The notes: generated from the sequence alone by a model not told the origin. 16,167 bases of DNA from Bacillota bacterium (GCA_023441125.1 JAEZQV010000485.1:1-16167); one strand, 5' to 3'. Shown: positions 1 to 7,054, numbered from the stretch's first letter. Made by a program: numbers and translations.

Positions 1-155
1 ATAAACAAACAAGATAAGATTTTAATTTTGTTTATATTTAGTCATATTAATTATTCTTCTCCAATACATACCTATTTACGTAATTTTGCCTTTAAGTAAA
101 TATAGGCTCCTTAGCCGATTTTACCTAAACCTTAATGGCATGGTGCTCGGCCGAT
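1..155. other. AT-rich upstream region without a recognised gene
   Basis: This stretch is very rich in A and T up to about position 120 and then becomes more mixed. I find no open reading frame with a ribosome binding site and no RNA gene. Several TATA-like words occur, for example around 98-106, but none has a convincing -35 box at 16-18 bases, so I do not mark a promoter. It probably contains the promoter of the downstream DUF2325 gene and perhaps the end of a gene outside the window. An 8-bp palindrome CCGATCGG lies at 151-158, just before the first hairpin. Confidence 0.5.
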
Positions 156-159
156 CGGT

Positions 160-194
160 ATAGCGGGAAACTGCTATGCTTCCCGTATTTTTTT
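160..194 (+). terminator. Terminator-like hairpin with a competing stem in the leader of the DUF2325 gene
   Basis: GCGGGAA at 163-169 can pair with TTCCCGT at 180-186 (one G-T pair), and seven T residues follow at 188-194: the form of a Rho-independent terminator. An alternative stem pairs ATAGC (160-164) with GCTAT (173-177). The two stems overlap and would normally exclude each other, as in an attenuator, although a tight pseudoknot is conceivable. The next gene is on the same strand 140 bases further on, so this could either end a transcript from outside the window or control read-through. I do not recognise the element as a known riboswitch class. Confidence 0.5.
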
Positions 195-213
195 GGAAAG
201 GAGTGCAATTTTT

Positions 214-267
214 TTGGCGGCGCAATCTTATGCGTCTATTTTGTGTTGGATAAACCGCCTTCTTTGA
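214..267 (+). CDS. Possible 17-codon leader peptide between two hairpins
   Basis: A TTG codon at 214 opens a short frame of 17 codons ending in TGA at 265-267, reading approximately MAAQSYASILCWINRLL. An AAAGGAG sequence at 197-203 stands 10 bases before it. The stop codon lies only two bases before the left arm of the hairpin at 270-307, so a ribosome finishing this frame would cover part of that arm. That arrangement suits translation-dependent attenuation. The start is non-ATG, the frame is short and there is no family to compare, so it may be chance. Confidence 0.2.
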   Translation: MAAQSYASILCWINRLL

Positions 268-269
268 AT

Positions 270-313
270 AAAATTGCCAATCCTTTTCCAGGAAAGTTGG
301 CAATTTTAATTTT
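270..313 (+). terminator. Strong hairpin with T-rich tail just before the DUF2325 gene
   Basis: AAAATTGCCAA at 270-280 is the exact inverted complement of TTGGCAATTTT at 297-307, an 11-bp stem. It can be extended inside by CTTT (283-286) with AAAG (293-296), with a two-base bulge on one side and a six-base loop. The right arm runs into TTTTAATTTT, a usable U tract. The ribosome binding site of the next gene begins at 317. It could be an attenuator, the terminator of a short upstream transcript, or a 5'-end stabilising hairpin. Confidence 0.5.
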
Positions 314-332
314 CAAGGAGGGTCCTGTTATT

Positions 333-2003
333 ATGAAGCTTGCAGATTTTACGTTAGTAATCCAGGGAATGTCAGTAGATACTTTGTTGCTTTTTATTCA
401 ACTTGCTGCCGATACTGAGTCAGCTTATAAGGAAATTGACTGGCTTTTTGAAACAGACAGACCACGCTTTCAGCGTCTTGCGACGCTTTCCCCCTATGCC
501 AATCATCCCTTATTCACAAGCGGCAATATCGATCGTCAAATATATGCTGCAAAATATTCAGGACTATTACTGGCAGCAATAGAAGCTGGCTGTGATTCAC
601 CTTTATTTACAGAAACAATTGCTATTATGATTAAACGTTGGCATGAATTGTATTACTATATTGCCAACTGCGATGTAGTTGATCTGTTCGAAGTAAGTAA
701 ACCAAAGTATTACGCCAAACCAGCCAACCATAAGCAGAGTCAGAATTTGATAGCCGGTGCTGCAACGAGATACATTAATGCTTTTGTCGCAGTATACCCC
801 AATCTTGATTTACCGTTTCACGCTTCTATAAAATTTGCGCTATTTATGGCATGCGCTTCTGGGAAAAAAGTCATTGTATCCGATAGTACTTCCCTATCTT
901 TTATTCAAATACTTAGTAGCGGTTTAAATAACACTAACGAAATCAAATTATTAAAAAATCGCCTTAATAAACCCACGGTTAAAAAATCGGCTCAGTATCT
1001 AAAGAATGTAATCTATCAGAAAGTATTTAATAATTATTGTGATCCATGGTGTAACGACCGCTTACTGGAAGGGTTGGCCCACTGTAATGCTTACCTATCC
1101 TTGGAAGAAGGTATCTCGCTACTTTCACTAAGAATAATAACTCAGGCCAAAGAGCGGGACGTGGAACTATTATGCCGCTTATATATCGTAAAGATGGCTG
1201 CCGAGGCATTCCGCTCCGGCTATCAGGAAAAAAGCAAGGAAGAAATGGAACTGGATTGTGCTGAATTCGTGATGTTGGGCTTAAACCTGCTTGATTTTAT
1301 ACGGGAGTATAAAAAAGCCAAAAAATATTACTTCGAACAAAATGCTGCTCATTTGTCAACCGAAGTGGATAATCTAAAAAATCAACTCGAAAACCACAAA
1401 TTGGCGCTTAATAGAATTAGCTTAGAATTAAAGGCCAAAACCACATTACTCGCCGTAAAAGAGGAAGAAACCAACCGATTGTTTCTGCAACAAATGTTTA
1501 TTATTAATTCGTTAACCAAAGAAAACGAGCAACTTAAGGCAAATCTGGCGCAACTAAACGCAGGTCACGATAAAGTTGACAATATCAAGGCACTATCAAT
1601 CAATACTATTACGCCTGCATTCCATCGTTCCTATACTATTGAGTCTGCGTTACAATCCCTGAAAAATGTGGATGCTCTGGTGATTGGCGGAACTGAGAAC
1701 TGGCAGGCAAAATTAAAAAGCAGGCTGCCTCATTTTACCTATCTTAATGGCGATGCAACCAATTTTGACGAAGCGCTGATTATCCATGCCGATATTGTTC
1801 TTGCTAATGTCCGTTGTAAATTTAGTCATGATTGCTTTTACAAGATGATTAAAATCGTTCGTCAATACGGAAAACGGATCGTCTTTTTATCAAAAACCAA
1901 TATTCCTCTTACAATTCGCCAAATAGCCAATGCAATAAATGAACCTTCAGCCACTGGCTGCAATATTGAAGGTCGTGACTATAAGCTGCCTGGTGAAGCA
2001 TAA
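333..2003 (+). CDS. DUF2325-domain protein with coiled coil and unrecognised N-terminal region
   Basis: The product is 556 residues, apparently soluble, with no signal peptide. Residues 1-335 look mostly helical and match no family I recognise. Residues about 338-412 are rich in heptad-like Leu/Ile, Glu, Lys and Asn and look like a coiled coil. Residues about 447-525 resemble DUF2325: ALVIGG at 448-453, a short strand-turn ending in NGD (472-474), an aspartate before a hydrophobic strand (HADIVLANV), then SH at 498-499 and the strand RIVFLS at 515-520. Function is unknown; DUF2325 proteins have no firmly assigned biochemical role that I know of. I chose ATG 333 because GGAGGG stands at 317-322. 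The frame is open back to 135, but that extension runs through the leader hairpins and gives low-complexity, unlikely protein. The gene is more A+T-rich than the moeA genes that follow. A gap of 118 bases separates it from the next gene, so co-transcription is possible but unproven. Confidence 0.75.
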   Translation: MKLADFTLVIQGMSVDTLLLFIQLAADTESAYKEIDWLFETDRPRFQRLATLSPYANHPLFTSGNIDRQIYAAKYSGLLLAAIEAGCDSPLFTETIAIMIKRWHELYYYIANCDVVDLFEVSKPKYYAKPANHKQSQNLIAGAATRYINAFVAVYPNLDLPFHASIKFALFMACASGKKVIVSDSTSLSFIQILSSGLNNTNEIKLLKNRLNKPTVKKSAQYLKNVIYQKVFNNYCDPWCNDRLLEGLAHCNAYLSLEEGISLLSLRIITQAKERDVELLCRLYIVKMAAEAFRSGYQEKSKEEMELDCAEFVMLGLNLLDFIREYKKAKKYYFEQNAAHLSTEVDNLKNQLENHKLALNRISLELKAKTTLLAVKEEETNRLFLQQMFIINSLTKENEQLKANLAQLNAGHDKVDNIKALSINTITPAFHRSYTIESALQSLKNVDALVIGGTENWQAKLKSRLPHFTYLNGDATNFDEALIIHADIVLANVRCKFSHDCFYKMIKIVRQYGKRIVFLSKTNIPLTIRQIANAINEPSATGCNIEGRDYKLPGEA

Positions 2004-2121
2004 GGTCTGGCAAATGAAAATATTGCTATTAACTGCGTCCACGCTTTCTTATAGGATGCTGAAAGTGAAGTTGCCGCCCTGTGTAGCATGCTAAACTCGT
2101 TATAGGGGGAAGAATTCGTTC
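2004..2121 (+). promoter_or_regulatory. Structured leader before the moeA unit, candidate molybdenum-cofactor riboswitch
   Basis: The 118 bases before the first gene of the molybdenum-cofactor unit can fold. GGCAA (2009-2013) pairs with TTGCC (2071-2075) and encloses a hairpin in which CAC+TTTC (2040-2042, 2045-2048, two-base bulge) pairs with GAAAGTG (2061-2067) around a 12-base loop. A 10-bp palindrome TAGCATGCTA follows at 2084-2093, then a GGGGGA ribosome binding site at 2106-2111. Moco riboswitches are known upstream of molybdenum-cofactor genes in Gram-negative and anaerobic Gram-positive bacteria. The location and the GCTGAAAGTGAAG segment suggest such an element, but I cannot align it to the family model here, so this is a hypothesis. 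No clear sigma-A promoter is visible within it. Confidence 0.3.
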
Positions 2122-2373
2122 ATGGAGAAAGAATCGAATAAAATCGAAACCAAAGATCTACTCACAGTTGAAATTTATGAAATGATAGCAAGAAAGTTAC
2201 TGGCTATAGCACAAGATGGAACAGTGTCCTGTCCCCAGGCTTTAGCTTTAGCCGAACAATTGGGTGTTAGCGGGCGTATCGTGGGGTTGGCGGCCAACGA
2301 TAAGGGTATTAAGATTTCCCGGTGCCAGTTGGGCTGTTTTGGTGTGCCCCAGGGGCAAAAGCATGGAATTTAA
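2122..2373 (+). CDS. Small HTH-like protein with C-terminal CxxxC motif, coupled to moeA
   Basis: An 83-residue soluble protein. Residues about 36-65 have the pattern of a helix-turn-helix (ALALAEQLGVS, then GRIVGLAANDKGIKI), followed by SRCQLGCFG with cysteines 68 and 72; a third cysteine is at 37. The two close cysteines could bind a metal or an iron-sulfur cluster, or act as a thiol switch; this is inference. ATG 2122 is preceded by GGGGGA about 10 bases upstream. The last 11 bases overlap the start of moeA, so the two are probably translationally coupled, which points to a role in making or regulating molybdenum enzymes. I do not recognise a named family. A DNA-binding regulator of the cofactor genes and an accessory protein are both possible. 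Confidence 0.65.
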   Translation: MEKESNKIETKDLLTVEIYEMIARKLLAIAQDGTVSCPQALALAEQLGVSGRIVGLAANDKGIKISRCQLGCFGVPQGQKHGI

Positions 2374-3604
2374 TCATTGTGTATCACTGCAGGAAGCCTT
2401 TGCTCTTGTCATGAATCATGTATCAGAGCAGGCCATTACAGCGGAAAAAGTACCGTTGGCTAACTGTTTAGGCAGAACCGCCGCTGTCGACATTACAGCC
2501 AAAGAAGCTTTACCGGCCTTTAGCCGGTCCACTGTCGACGGATTTGCCATCAACAGTGCCGATACATTTGGCGCGACGGAAGGGATTCCGGCATTATTGG
2601 CTTTGACAGGCGAAGTTTTGATGGGTCAGCCCAACGGATTAACTGTCGAGACCGGCCAGGCGGTTGCTATCCCCACCGGCGGGAAACTGCCGCCGGGAAC
2701 CGACGCGGTTGTCATGCTCGAATACACAGAGGTTCCGGATAAGCATTCTGTGCTAATTGCAAAAGCTGCGGCACCTGGCGAAAATGTCATAGCCAAAGGC
2801 GAGGATTTCGCGACCGGCGATATTATCGTCCGCCGGGGACATGTCATTTCACCGCAAGTCATTGGCGCCCTTGCAGCCTGCGGCTATAGTCACCTGCCCG
2901 TGAGTCAAAGACCACATGTGGCCATCATTTCCACTGGGGACGAGTTGGTCGATGTTGGGACAGAAATTGTAGCGGAAGGTCAAATACGCGATATAAACTC
3001 GTATGCTCTGGCTGCCATGCTTGAACAGCTGGGGTGTAGCGTGAAGCGTGCCGGCATTGTTCCGGACAACTATGACACGCTCAGGCAAGTGTTGAACGAA
3101 GCACTTGCTACAAGCCAGTTGGTGATTATTTCCGGCGGCAGTTCCGTAGGTACCCGTGATCATACGGTACGCGTTCTGCAATCCTATGTTGAAGATAATT
3201 CAGTTCTTTTTCATGGCATTACCATAAAACCGGGCAAGCCAACGATTTTTGGGATGGTAGGAAAAATCCCGGTGTTTGGCCTCCCCGGCCATCCGGTATC
3301 TGCCATGACCATCTGTCATGTGTTGATTAAGCCACTTGTAGCAGCATTGCTGGGGCAGCCTTGCTTGGAGCCGCCTCGCCGTATCATGGCGCAGATTACC
3401 AGGAATGTCGCTTCAGCACCGGGCCGGGATGATTTTGTCCGGGTAAAGCTGCGGCGGCTGGACGGAAATTATTGGGCTGAGCCTATATTCGGCAAGTCAG
3501 GTTTAATCAGCACTTACTTGCAGGCCGACGGGATTATCCATATTACGGCTATGAAAAGCGGTCTGTATCGTGAAGATTGGGTTGAAGTGGAATTATTACC
3601 TTAA
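2363..3604 (+). CDS. moeA: Molybdopterin molybdenumtransferase MoeA
   Basis: MoeA inserts molybdate (or tungstate) into adenylylated molybdopterin in the last step of molybdenum-cofactor synthesis in the cytoplasm. The 413-residue product has usual family length. Visible motifs are STVDGFA with Asp59 (equivalent to the catalytic-loop aspartate of E. coli MoeA), IPTGGKLPPGTDAVV (103-117), RPHVAIISTGDELV (183-196), SGGSSVGTRDHT (257-268) and GITIKPGKP / LPGHPVSA (285-314), with the barrel-like C-terminal domain from about 340. ATG 2363 is chosen because AGGGG lies about 8 bases before it and the protein then begins in the usual way. The frame remains open to 2264, but that part overlaps the upstream gene and is not MoeA-like. 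The upstream gene overlaps by 11 bases and the second moeA follows after 18 bases, so this is the middle gene of a compact unit. Confidence 0.95.
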   Translation: MEFNHCVSLQEAFALVMNHVSEQAITAEKVPLANCLGRTAAVDITAKEALPAFSRSTVDGFAINSADTFGATEGIPALLALTGEVLMGQPNGLTVETGQAVAIPTGGKLPPGTDAVVMLEYTEVPDKHSVLIAKAAAPGENVIAKGEDFATGDIIVRRGHVISPQVIGALAACGYSHLPVSQRPHVAIISTGDELVDVGTEIVAEGQIRDINSYALAAMLEQLGCSVKRAGIVPDNYDTLRQVLNEALATSQLVIISGGSSVGTRDHTVRVLQSYVEDNSVLFHGITIKPGKPTIFGMVGKIPVFGLPGHPVSAMTICHVLIKPLVAALLGQPCLEPPRRIMAQITRNVASAPGRDDFVRVKLRRLDGNYWAEPIFGKSGLISTYLQADGIIHITAMKSGLYREDWVEVELLP

Positions 3605-3622
3605 TGACTGGAGCGAAGTCTT

Positions 3623-5563
3623 GTGCATAAAGTAAATGCTTATTTGGATTGTAGTCCCAGGCAGGCCGCACAGCAGCTTTGGTGGGAAAAATTAGTTGCG
3701 TGCGGCTACTTTGCTAACCTGCCGGCAGAAGAAATTGCAGTGACGCAAACCCTGGGCAGAGTCACGGCCGCCTGTGTGTATGCCAAGCAGTCGGTACCCC
3801 ATTACAACGGAGCGGCCATGGATGGCATTGCTGTGCGCGCTCAGGACACTTTTGGCGTATCTGAGACTGAGATGAAACAGCTAAGCCTTTTAGAGAAAGG
3901 ACAGCCTTTCACGCCGTCAGACTGTTATATCGTTAATACCGGGGAATTATTGCCGCCAGGAACCGACGCGGTGATTATGACAGAAGACATTTTGCTCAGT
4001 GGCTCTCAGGTGGAAATAATGGCTGCTGCCGTACCCTGGCAGCATGTCCGTGTGATTGGCGAAGATATTGTCGCCAACGAGATGGTCTTGCCTGAGCAGC
4101 AGGTAATGACTCCGCCCGCTATAGCGGCAGCACTTGCTGCCGGACTTGATACGATACCGGTTGTGGCCAAACCCCGGGTTGCTATTATTCCAACTGGCTC
4201 GGAATTAGTCGCAACAAGTCAGGAATTAAAACCCGGAGCAATCTTAGACGTTAATTCCCATATGCTGAGTGCCGCGGTGACGGATTGGGGAGGAATCCCG
4301 TACCAACATGAGATTGTGGCTGATGATGAAGCCCGTTTGTCGGCAGCCATAGCTAATTGCCTGGAAAACTATGATATGGTATTGACAAATGCCGGTACAT
4401 CAGCGGGAACGGCCGACTTTACAACAGACGTATTGTCAAAATTAGGTGAAGTATTATTACATGGGGTGGCGATAAAACCGGGTAAACCGGTCGCATTGGC
4501 AATCTGTCGCGGAAAACCGGTCATTGCCCTGCCGGGATATCCGGTTTCGGCCATGCTTACCGCCGAATTATTTGTGCGGGATGTCCTATTGGCACGGCAA
4601 AAACGGGCCTCACCCGCAGCGCAAAAAACACAAGCCATTTTATCCAAACAGACATTCTCTCCGCTCGGCGTCGAAGAATATCTAAGGGTTTCTCTCGGCA
4701 ATGTGCAGGGCCGGCTGGTGGCGGTCCCTTTAGGGCGCGGCGCAGGGATTATTTCCAGCCTGACTAAGGCTCAGGGGCTCGTGACTATACCGCATTCCAG
4801 CAGTGGCTTTTCAGCGGGAGCAGAAGTTTCTGTATCGCTGCTTAATGGTCGCCAGGTTGAAGATACACTTCTCAGTATCGGCAGTCATGATTTGGCCTTA
4901 GAAATAGTAGGCGTCTTTTTGAATCGTCTCTATTCGCAAAAACTTTCCTGTGCGAACGTGGGCAGCATGGGAGGAATTATCGCCATTCGCAACAATGAAG
5001 CGCATATAGCAGGAATACACCTGCTCGATGAAAAAACAGGCCAATATAACCTATCCTATTTGTCCAAATATCTCGCCGGCAAAAAAGGCTGGAAATTGGT
5101 GCACTTAGCACAGCGGGAACAAGGGCTGCTCGTTGCCGCGGGCAATCCCAAGAACATTACCGGCCTGACCGATCTTGCCGGAGACGGTGTGCATTTTGTC
5201 AATCGGCAACGCGGCTCCGGTACTCGGATGTTACTGGATTATCAGTTATCTTGCTTAGGAATAAAAAATGAACAAATTACCGGCTATAGACAGGAAGTGG
5301 CCACCCATATGGCCGTAGCCGCCTCCATTGCCGGCGGGGTTGCTGATGCAGGTATGGGCATTCGGGCTGCAGCCCAGGCTTTAGGATTAACTTTTATACC
5401 GATAGCACAAGAGCAGTATGACATAATTCTAAATTTCGCAGAATGTGATCAACGGGCCGATGCAATCATAACCATTTTGTCATCCAAAGCATTTCAAAGT
5501 GAAGTGGAGAAACTCGGGGGATATGATTTGACTAAGGCTGGCGAAGTACTTATCTCACAGTAA
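3623..5563 (+). CDS. MoeA fused to a C-terminal PBP-like (periplasmic-binding-protein-like) domain
   Basis: A 646-residue fusion. Residues 1-410 are a full MoeA: AAMDGIAV with Asp67, NTGELLPPGTDAVIM (105-119), KPRVAIIPTGSELV (183-196), NAGTSAGTADFT (256-267), IKPGKP and LPGYPVSA (303-310). Residues about 420-640 form a domain of the solute-binding fold without a signal peptide, with GSMGGIIAI (447-455), IAGIHLLD (462-469), NRQRGSGTRMLLD (527-539) and GVADAGMGIRAAA (572-584). Such fusions are known in anaerobes, often annotated as MoeA/LysR substrate-binding. The extra domain is thought, but not shown here, to bind a small ligand such as molybdate or tungstate in the cytoplasm. The start is GTG 3623, with GGAG at 3610-3613; no ATG of the frame fits better. 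It shares an operon with the preceding moeA; having two different MoeA copies may separate Mo from W insertion or serve different enzymes. Confidence 0.93.
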   Translation: MHKVNAYLDCSPRQAAQQLWWEKLVACGYFANLPAEEIAVTQTLGRVTAACVYAKQSVPHYNGAAMDGIAVRAQDTFGVSETEMKQLSLLEKGQPFTPSDCYIVNTGELLPPGTDAVIMTEDILLSGSQVEIMAAAVPWQHVRVIGEDIVANEMVLPEQQVMTPPAIAAALAAGLDTIPVVAKPRVAIIPTGSELVATSQELKPGAILDVNSHMLSAAVTDWGGIPYQHEIVADDEARLSAAIANCLENYDMVLTNAGTSAGTADFTTDVLSKLGEVLLHGVAIKPGKPVALAICRGKPVIALPGYPVSAMLTAELFVRDVLLARQKRASPAAQKTQAILSKQTFSPLGVEEYLRVSLGNVQGRLVAVPLGRGAGIISSLTKAQGLVTIPHSSSGFSAGAEVSVSLLNGRQVEDTLLSIGSHDLALEIVGVFLNRLYSQKLSCANVGSMGGIIAIRNNEAHIAGIHLLDEKTGQYNLSYLSKYLAGKKGWKLVHLAQREQGLLVAAGNPKNITGLTDLAGDGVHFVNRQRGSGTRMLLDYQLSCLGIKNEQITGYRQEVATHMAVAASIAGGVADAGMGIRAAAQALGLTFIPIAQEQYDIILNFAECDQRADAIITILSSKAFQSEVEKLGGYDLTKAGEVLISQ

Positions 5564-5613
5564 ATCGATCACATATTAATAATTTATTGAGGAACTTAAT
5601 TAGGCCCAAATAA

Positions 5614-5656
5614 GAATCAGGACTACAGCGACAACTGTAGTCCTGATTCCTGTTTA
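5614..5656. terminator. Hairpin terminator between convergent genes
   Basis: A perfect 15-bp stem (5614-5628 with 5635-5649) encloses a six-base loop CGACAA. The downstream tail on the + strand is CTGTTTATAG, a weak U tract; on the minus strand it is TTATTTGGGC, also weak. The hairpin lies 50 bases after the MoeA-PBP gene and faces the convergent flavodiiron gene, so it probably ends both transcripts, mainly the moeA unit. Confidence 0.75.
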
Positions 5657-5659
5657 TAG

Positions 5660-5785
5660 AAAACTTAAAGCGAAATTTTTTGTAAAGAAAACACGGCTTG
5701 TGCCAAGTCCTGTAGGACGACAGCAGAAGCCCTAGTCGTTCTATGTCCGCAGAATTTATTTATAACTTCTGGTAGACCAAAAAAA
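5660..5785. other. Intergenic stretch with two further inverted repeats
   Basis: Between the terminator and the stop of the flavodiiron gene, TAGGACGAC (5713-5721) can pair with GTCGTTCTA (5735-5743) as a 9-bp stem with one G-T pair and a 13-base loop. CAGAA (5750-5754) and TTCTG (5768-5772) form a second short stem. Neither is followed by a clear T run on the minus strand, so I do not call either a terminator. No open reading frame with a ribosome binding site is visible. The function is unknown; it may be the 3' untranslated region of the flavodiiron transcript. Confidence 0.4.
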
Positions 5786-6982
5786 TTATTTCAACTTGGT
5801 TTCTTCGGCAAAATTGCTGCCAAACTCCATACATTCTGCTATATTTTTTTCATCTGGATTCCACATTACTTTTAAACCGTCATTAACCACACTAAAGCCA
5901 GCTTTATTTAGCATCTCAAGCAAAACCTTGACCGACTCACCACTCCAACCATACGTTCCAAAGGAAGCAGCTTTTTTATTTTTAAAGGAAAGCCCCTTTA
6001 TTTCTTCCAAAATGCCTGCCATGGAAGAAAGAATACCTTTACAGACAGTTGGCGAGCCGACAAGTATTGCCTTGGACTTGAATACTTCGGTGATTATATC
6101 GTTTTTATCGCGGCGGGCAGTATTGAAAAGCTTAATATCTACAGTTTCATCGTTCATTTTAATACCCGCTGCGATTGCCTCAGCCATTTTCTTGGTACCA
6201 TCCCACATGGTATCATAAAGAATGGCAATTTGGTTTTCTTGATAATCAGCCGCCCACTGAGTATATTTATTTACAATTTGCAGAGGATTATCTCGCCAGA
6301 TAACTCCATGTGATGGACAAATCATGTCAACGGGTAGATTGAAGCCTACAACCTCTTTGATTTTCTTATCTACTAAACGGCTAAACGGGGTAAGTATATT
6401 GGCATAGTATTTAATGCATTCCTTGTACAGTTCATCTTGATCCACTAAGTCATTGAAGATATACTCAGAAGCATAATGCTGACCAAAAGCATCATTACTA
6501 AATAGAATGTTATCTTCGGTTAGGTAACACATCATACTATCAGGCCAGTGAAGCATCGGAGCTTCCACGAAAATGATCTCCTTGGACCCCAGGTTTAATC
6601 TGTCACCTGTTTTTACTACATGGAAATTCCAATCCTGGTGGTATTGACCCGTAAGCGATTTTACAGCATTAGCGGTGCAATAGATGGGGGTATCCGGTAT
6701 ATATCTCATCAACTCTGGCAATGCCCCACTATGATCGACCTCACCGTGATTGATAATTATATAATCAATATCTTCTAACTTAATTTCATTTTTTAGATTG
6801 GCTACAAATTCATGGGCAAAGGGCATCCATACGGTGTCAATCAATACTGTCTTTTTATCTCTGATCAGATAAGAATTATATGTAGAGCCTTTATGTGTTG
6901 AATATTCCTCTCCATGGAACTTTTTTAATTCCCAGTCTATCTTCCCTACCAATTTTACATTCGCATTTATACTGAAGCTCAT
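5786..6982 (-). CDS. fprA: A-type flavodiiron protein (O2/NO reductase)
   Basis: A 398-residue cytoplasmic flavodiiron protein of the short type, without rubredoxin or flavin reductase extension. Such enzymes reduce O2 to water and/or NO to N2O, taking electrons from rubredoxin or a related donor, and protect anaerobes. Residues about 1-248 are the metallo-beta-lactamase-like domain, with diiron ligands His79, Glu81, Asp83 (HGEVDHSG), His145 (LHWPDS), Asp164 (SNDAFG) and His225 (CPSHG), all present. Residues about 252-398 are the flavodoxin domain, with the FMN phosphate loop YDTMWDGT (256-263) and the GSPTVCKG and GTYGWSGES loops. ATG 6982 has AAAGGAG 8 bases upstream. The gene is monocistronic, with its own promoter and a CRP/FNR-type site. 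Whether O2 or NO is the main substrate cannot be read from the sequence. Confidence 0.95.
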   Translation of the reverse strand: MSFSINANVKLVGKIDWELKKFHGEEYSTHKGSTYNSYLIRDKKTVLIDTVWMPFAHEFVANLKNEIKLEDIDYIIINHGEVDHSGALPELMRYIPDTPIYCTANAVKSLTGQYHQDWNFHVVKTGDRLNLGSKEIIFVEAPMLHWPDSMMCYLTEDNILFSNDAFGQHYASEYIFNDLVDQDELYKECIKYYANILTPFSRLVDKKIKEVVGFNLPVDMICPSHGVIWRDNPLQIVNKYTQWAADYQENQIAILYDTMWDGTKKMAEAIAAGIKMNDETVDIKLFNTARRDKNDIITEVFKSKAILVGSPTVCKGILSSMAGILEEIKGLSFKNKKAASFGTYGWSGESVKVLLEMLNKAGFSVVNDGLKVMWNPDEKNIAECMEFGSNFAEETKLK

Positions 6983-7013
6983 ACAATTTCTCTCCTTTAC
7001 TATTTTTAATTCC

Positions 7014-7042
7014 AGTATACTAAATCCAAGTTATTGTTCCAA
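7014..7042 (-). promoter_or_regulatory. Sigma-A promoter of the flavodiiron gene
   Basis: On the minus strand, TATACT (7014-7019) is a 5-of-6 match to the -10 box and TTGGAA (7037-7042) a 4-of-6 match to the -35 box, with the ideal 17-base spacer. The inferred start is near 7007, about 24 bases before the ATG. The weaker -35 fits an activator-dependent promoter. Confidence 0.7.
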
Positions 7043-7054
7043 TGATCTTAATCA
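7043..7054. promoter_or_regulatory. CRP/FNR-type operator at -41.5 of the flavodiiron promoter
   Basis: TGAT-CTTA-ATCA is a perfect inverted repeat with a 4-base centre. In the minus-strand context it reads TTGTGATTAAGATCATTG, which resembles both the FNR form (TTGAT-N4-ATCAA) and the CRP form (TGTGA-N6-TCACA). It directly abuts the -35 box, and its centre is 41.5 bases before the inferred transcription start, the position of a class II CRP/FNR activator. The regulator itself is not in this window. Confidence 0.5.

Noticed and set aside
135..332. N-terminal extension of the DUF2325 protein to the ATG at 135
   Set aside because: The extension runs through two hairpins and a T-run, gives protein of odd composition, and a good ribosome binding site marks ATG 333.
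2264..2362. Longer moeA start at 2264
   Set aside because: It lies inside the upstream small gene in another frame and adds residues foreign to MoeA; ATG 2363 has its own ribosome binding site and a normal MoeA beginning.
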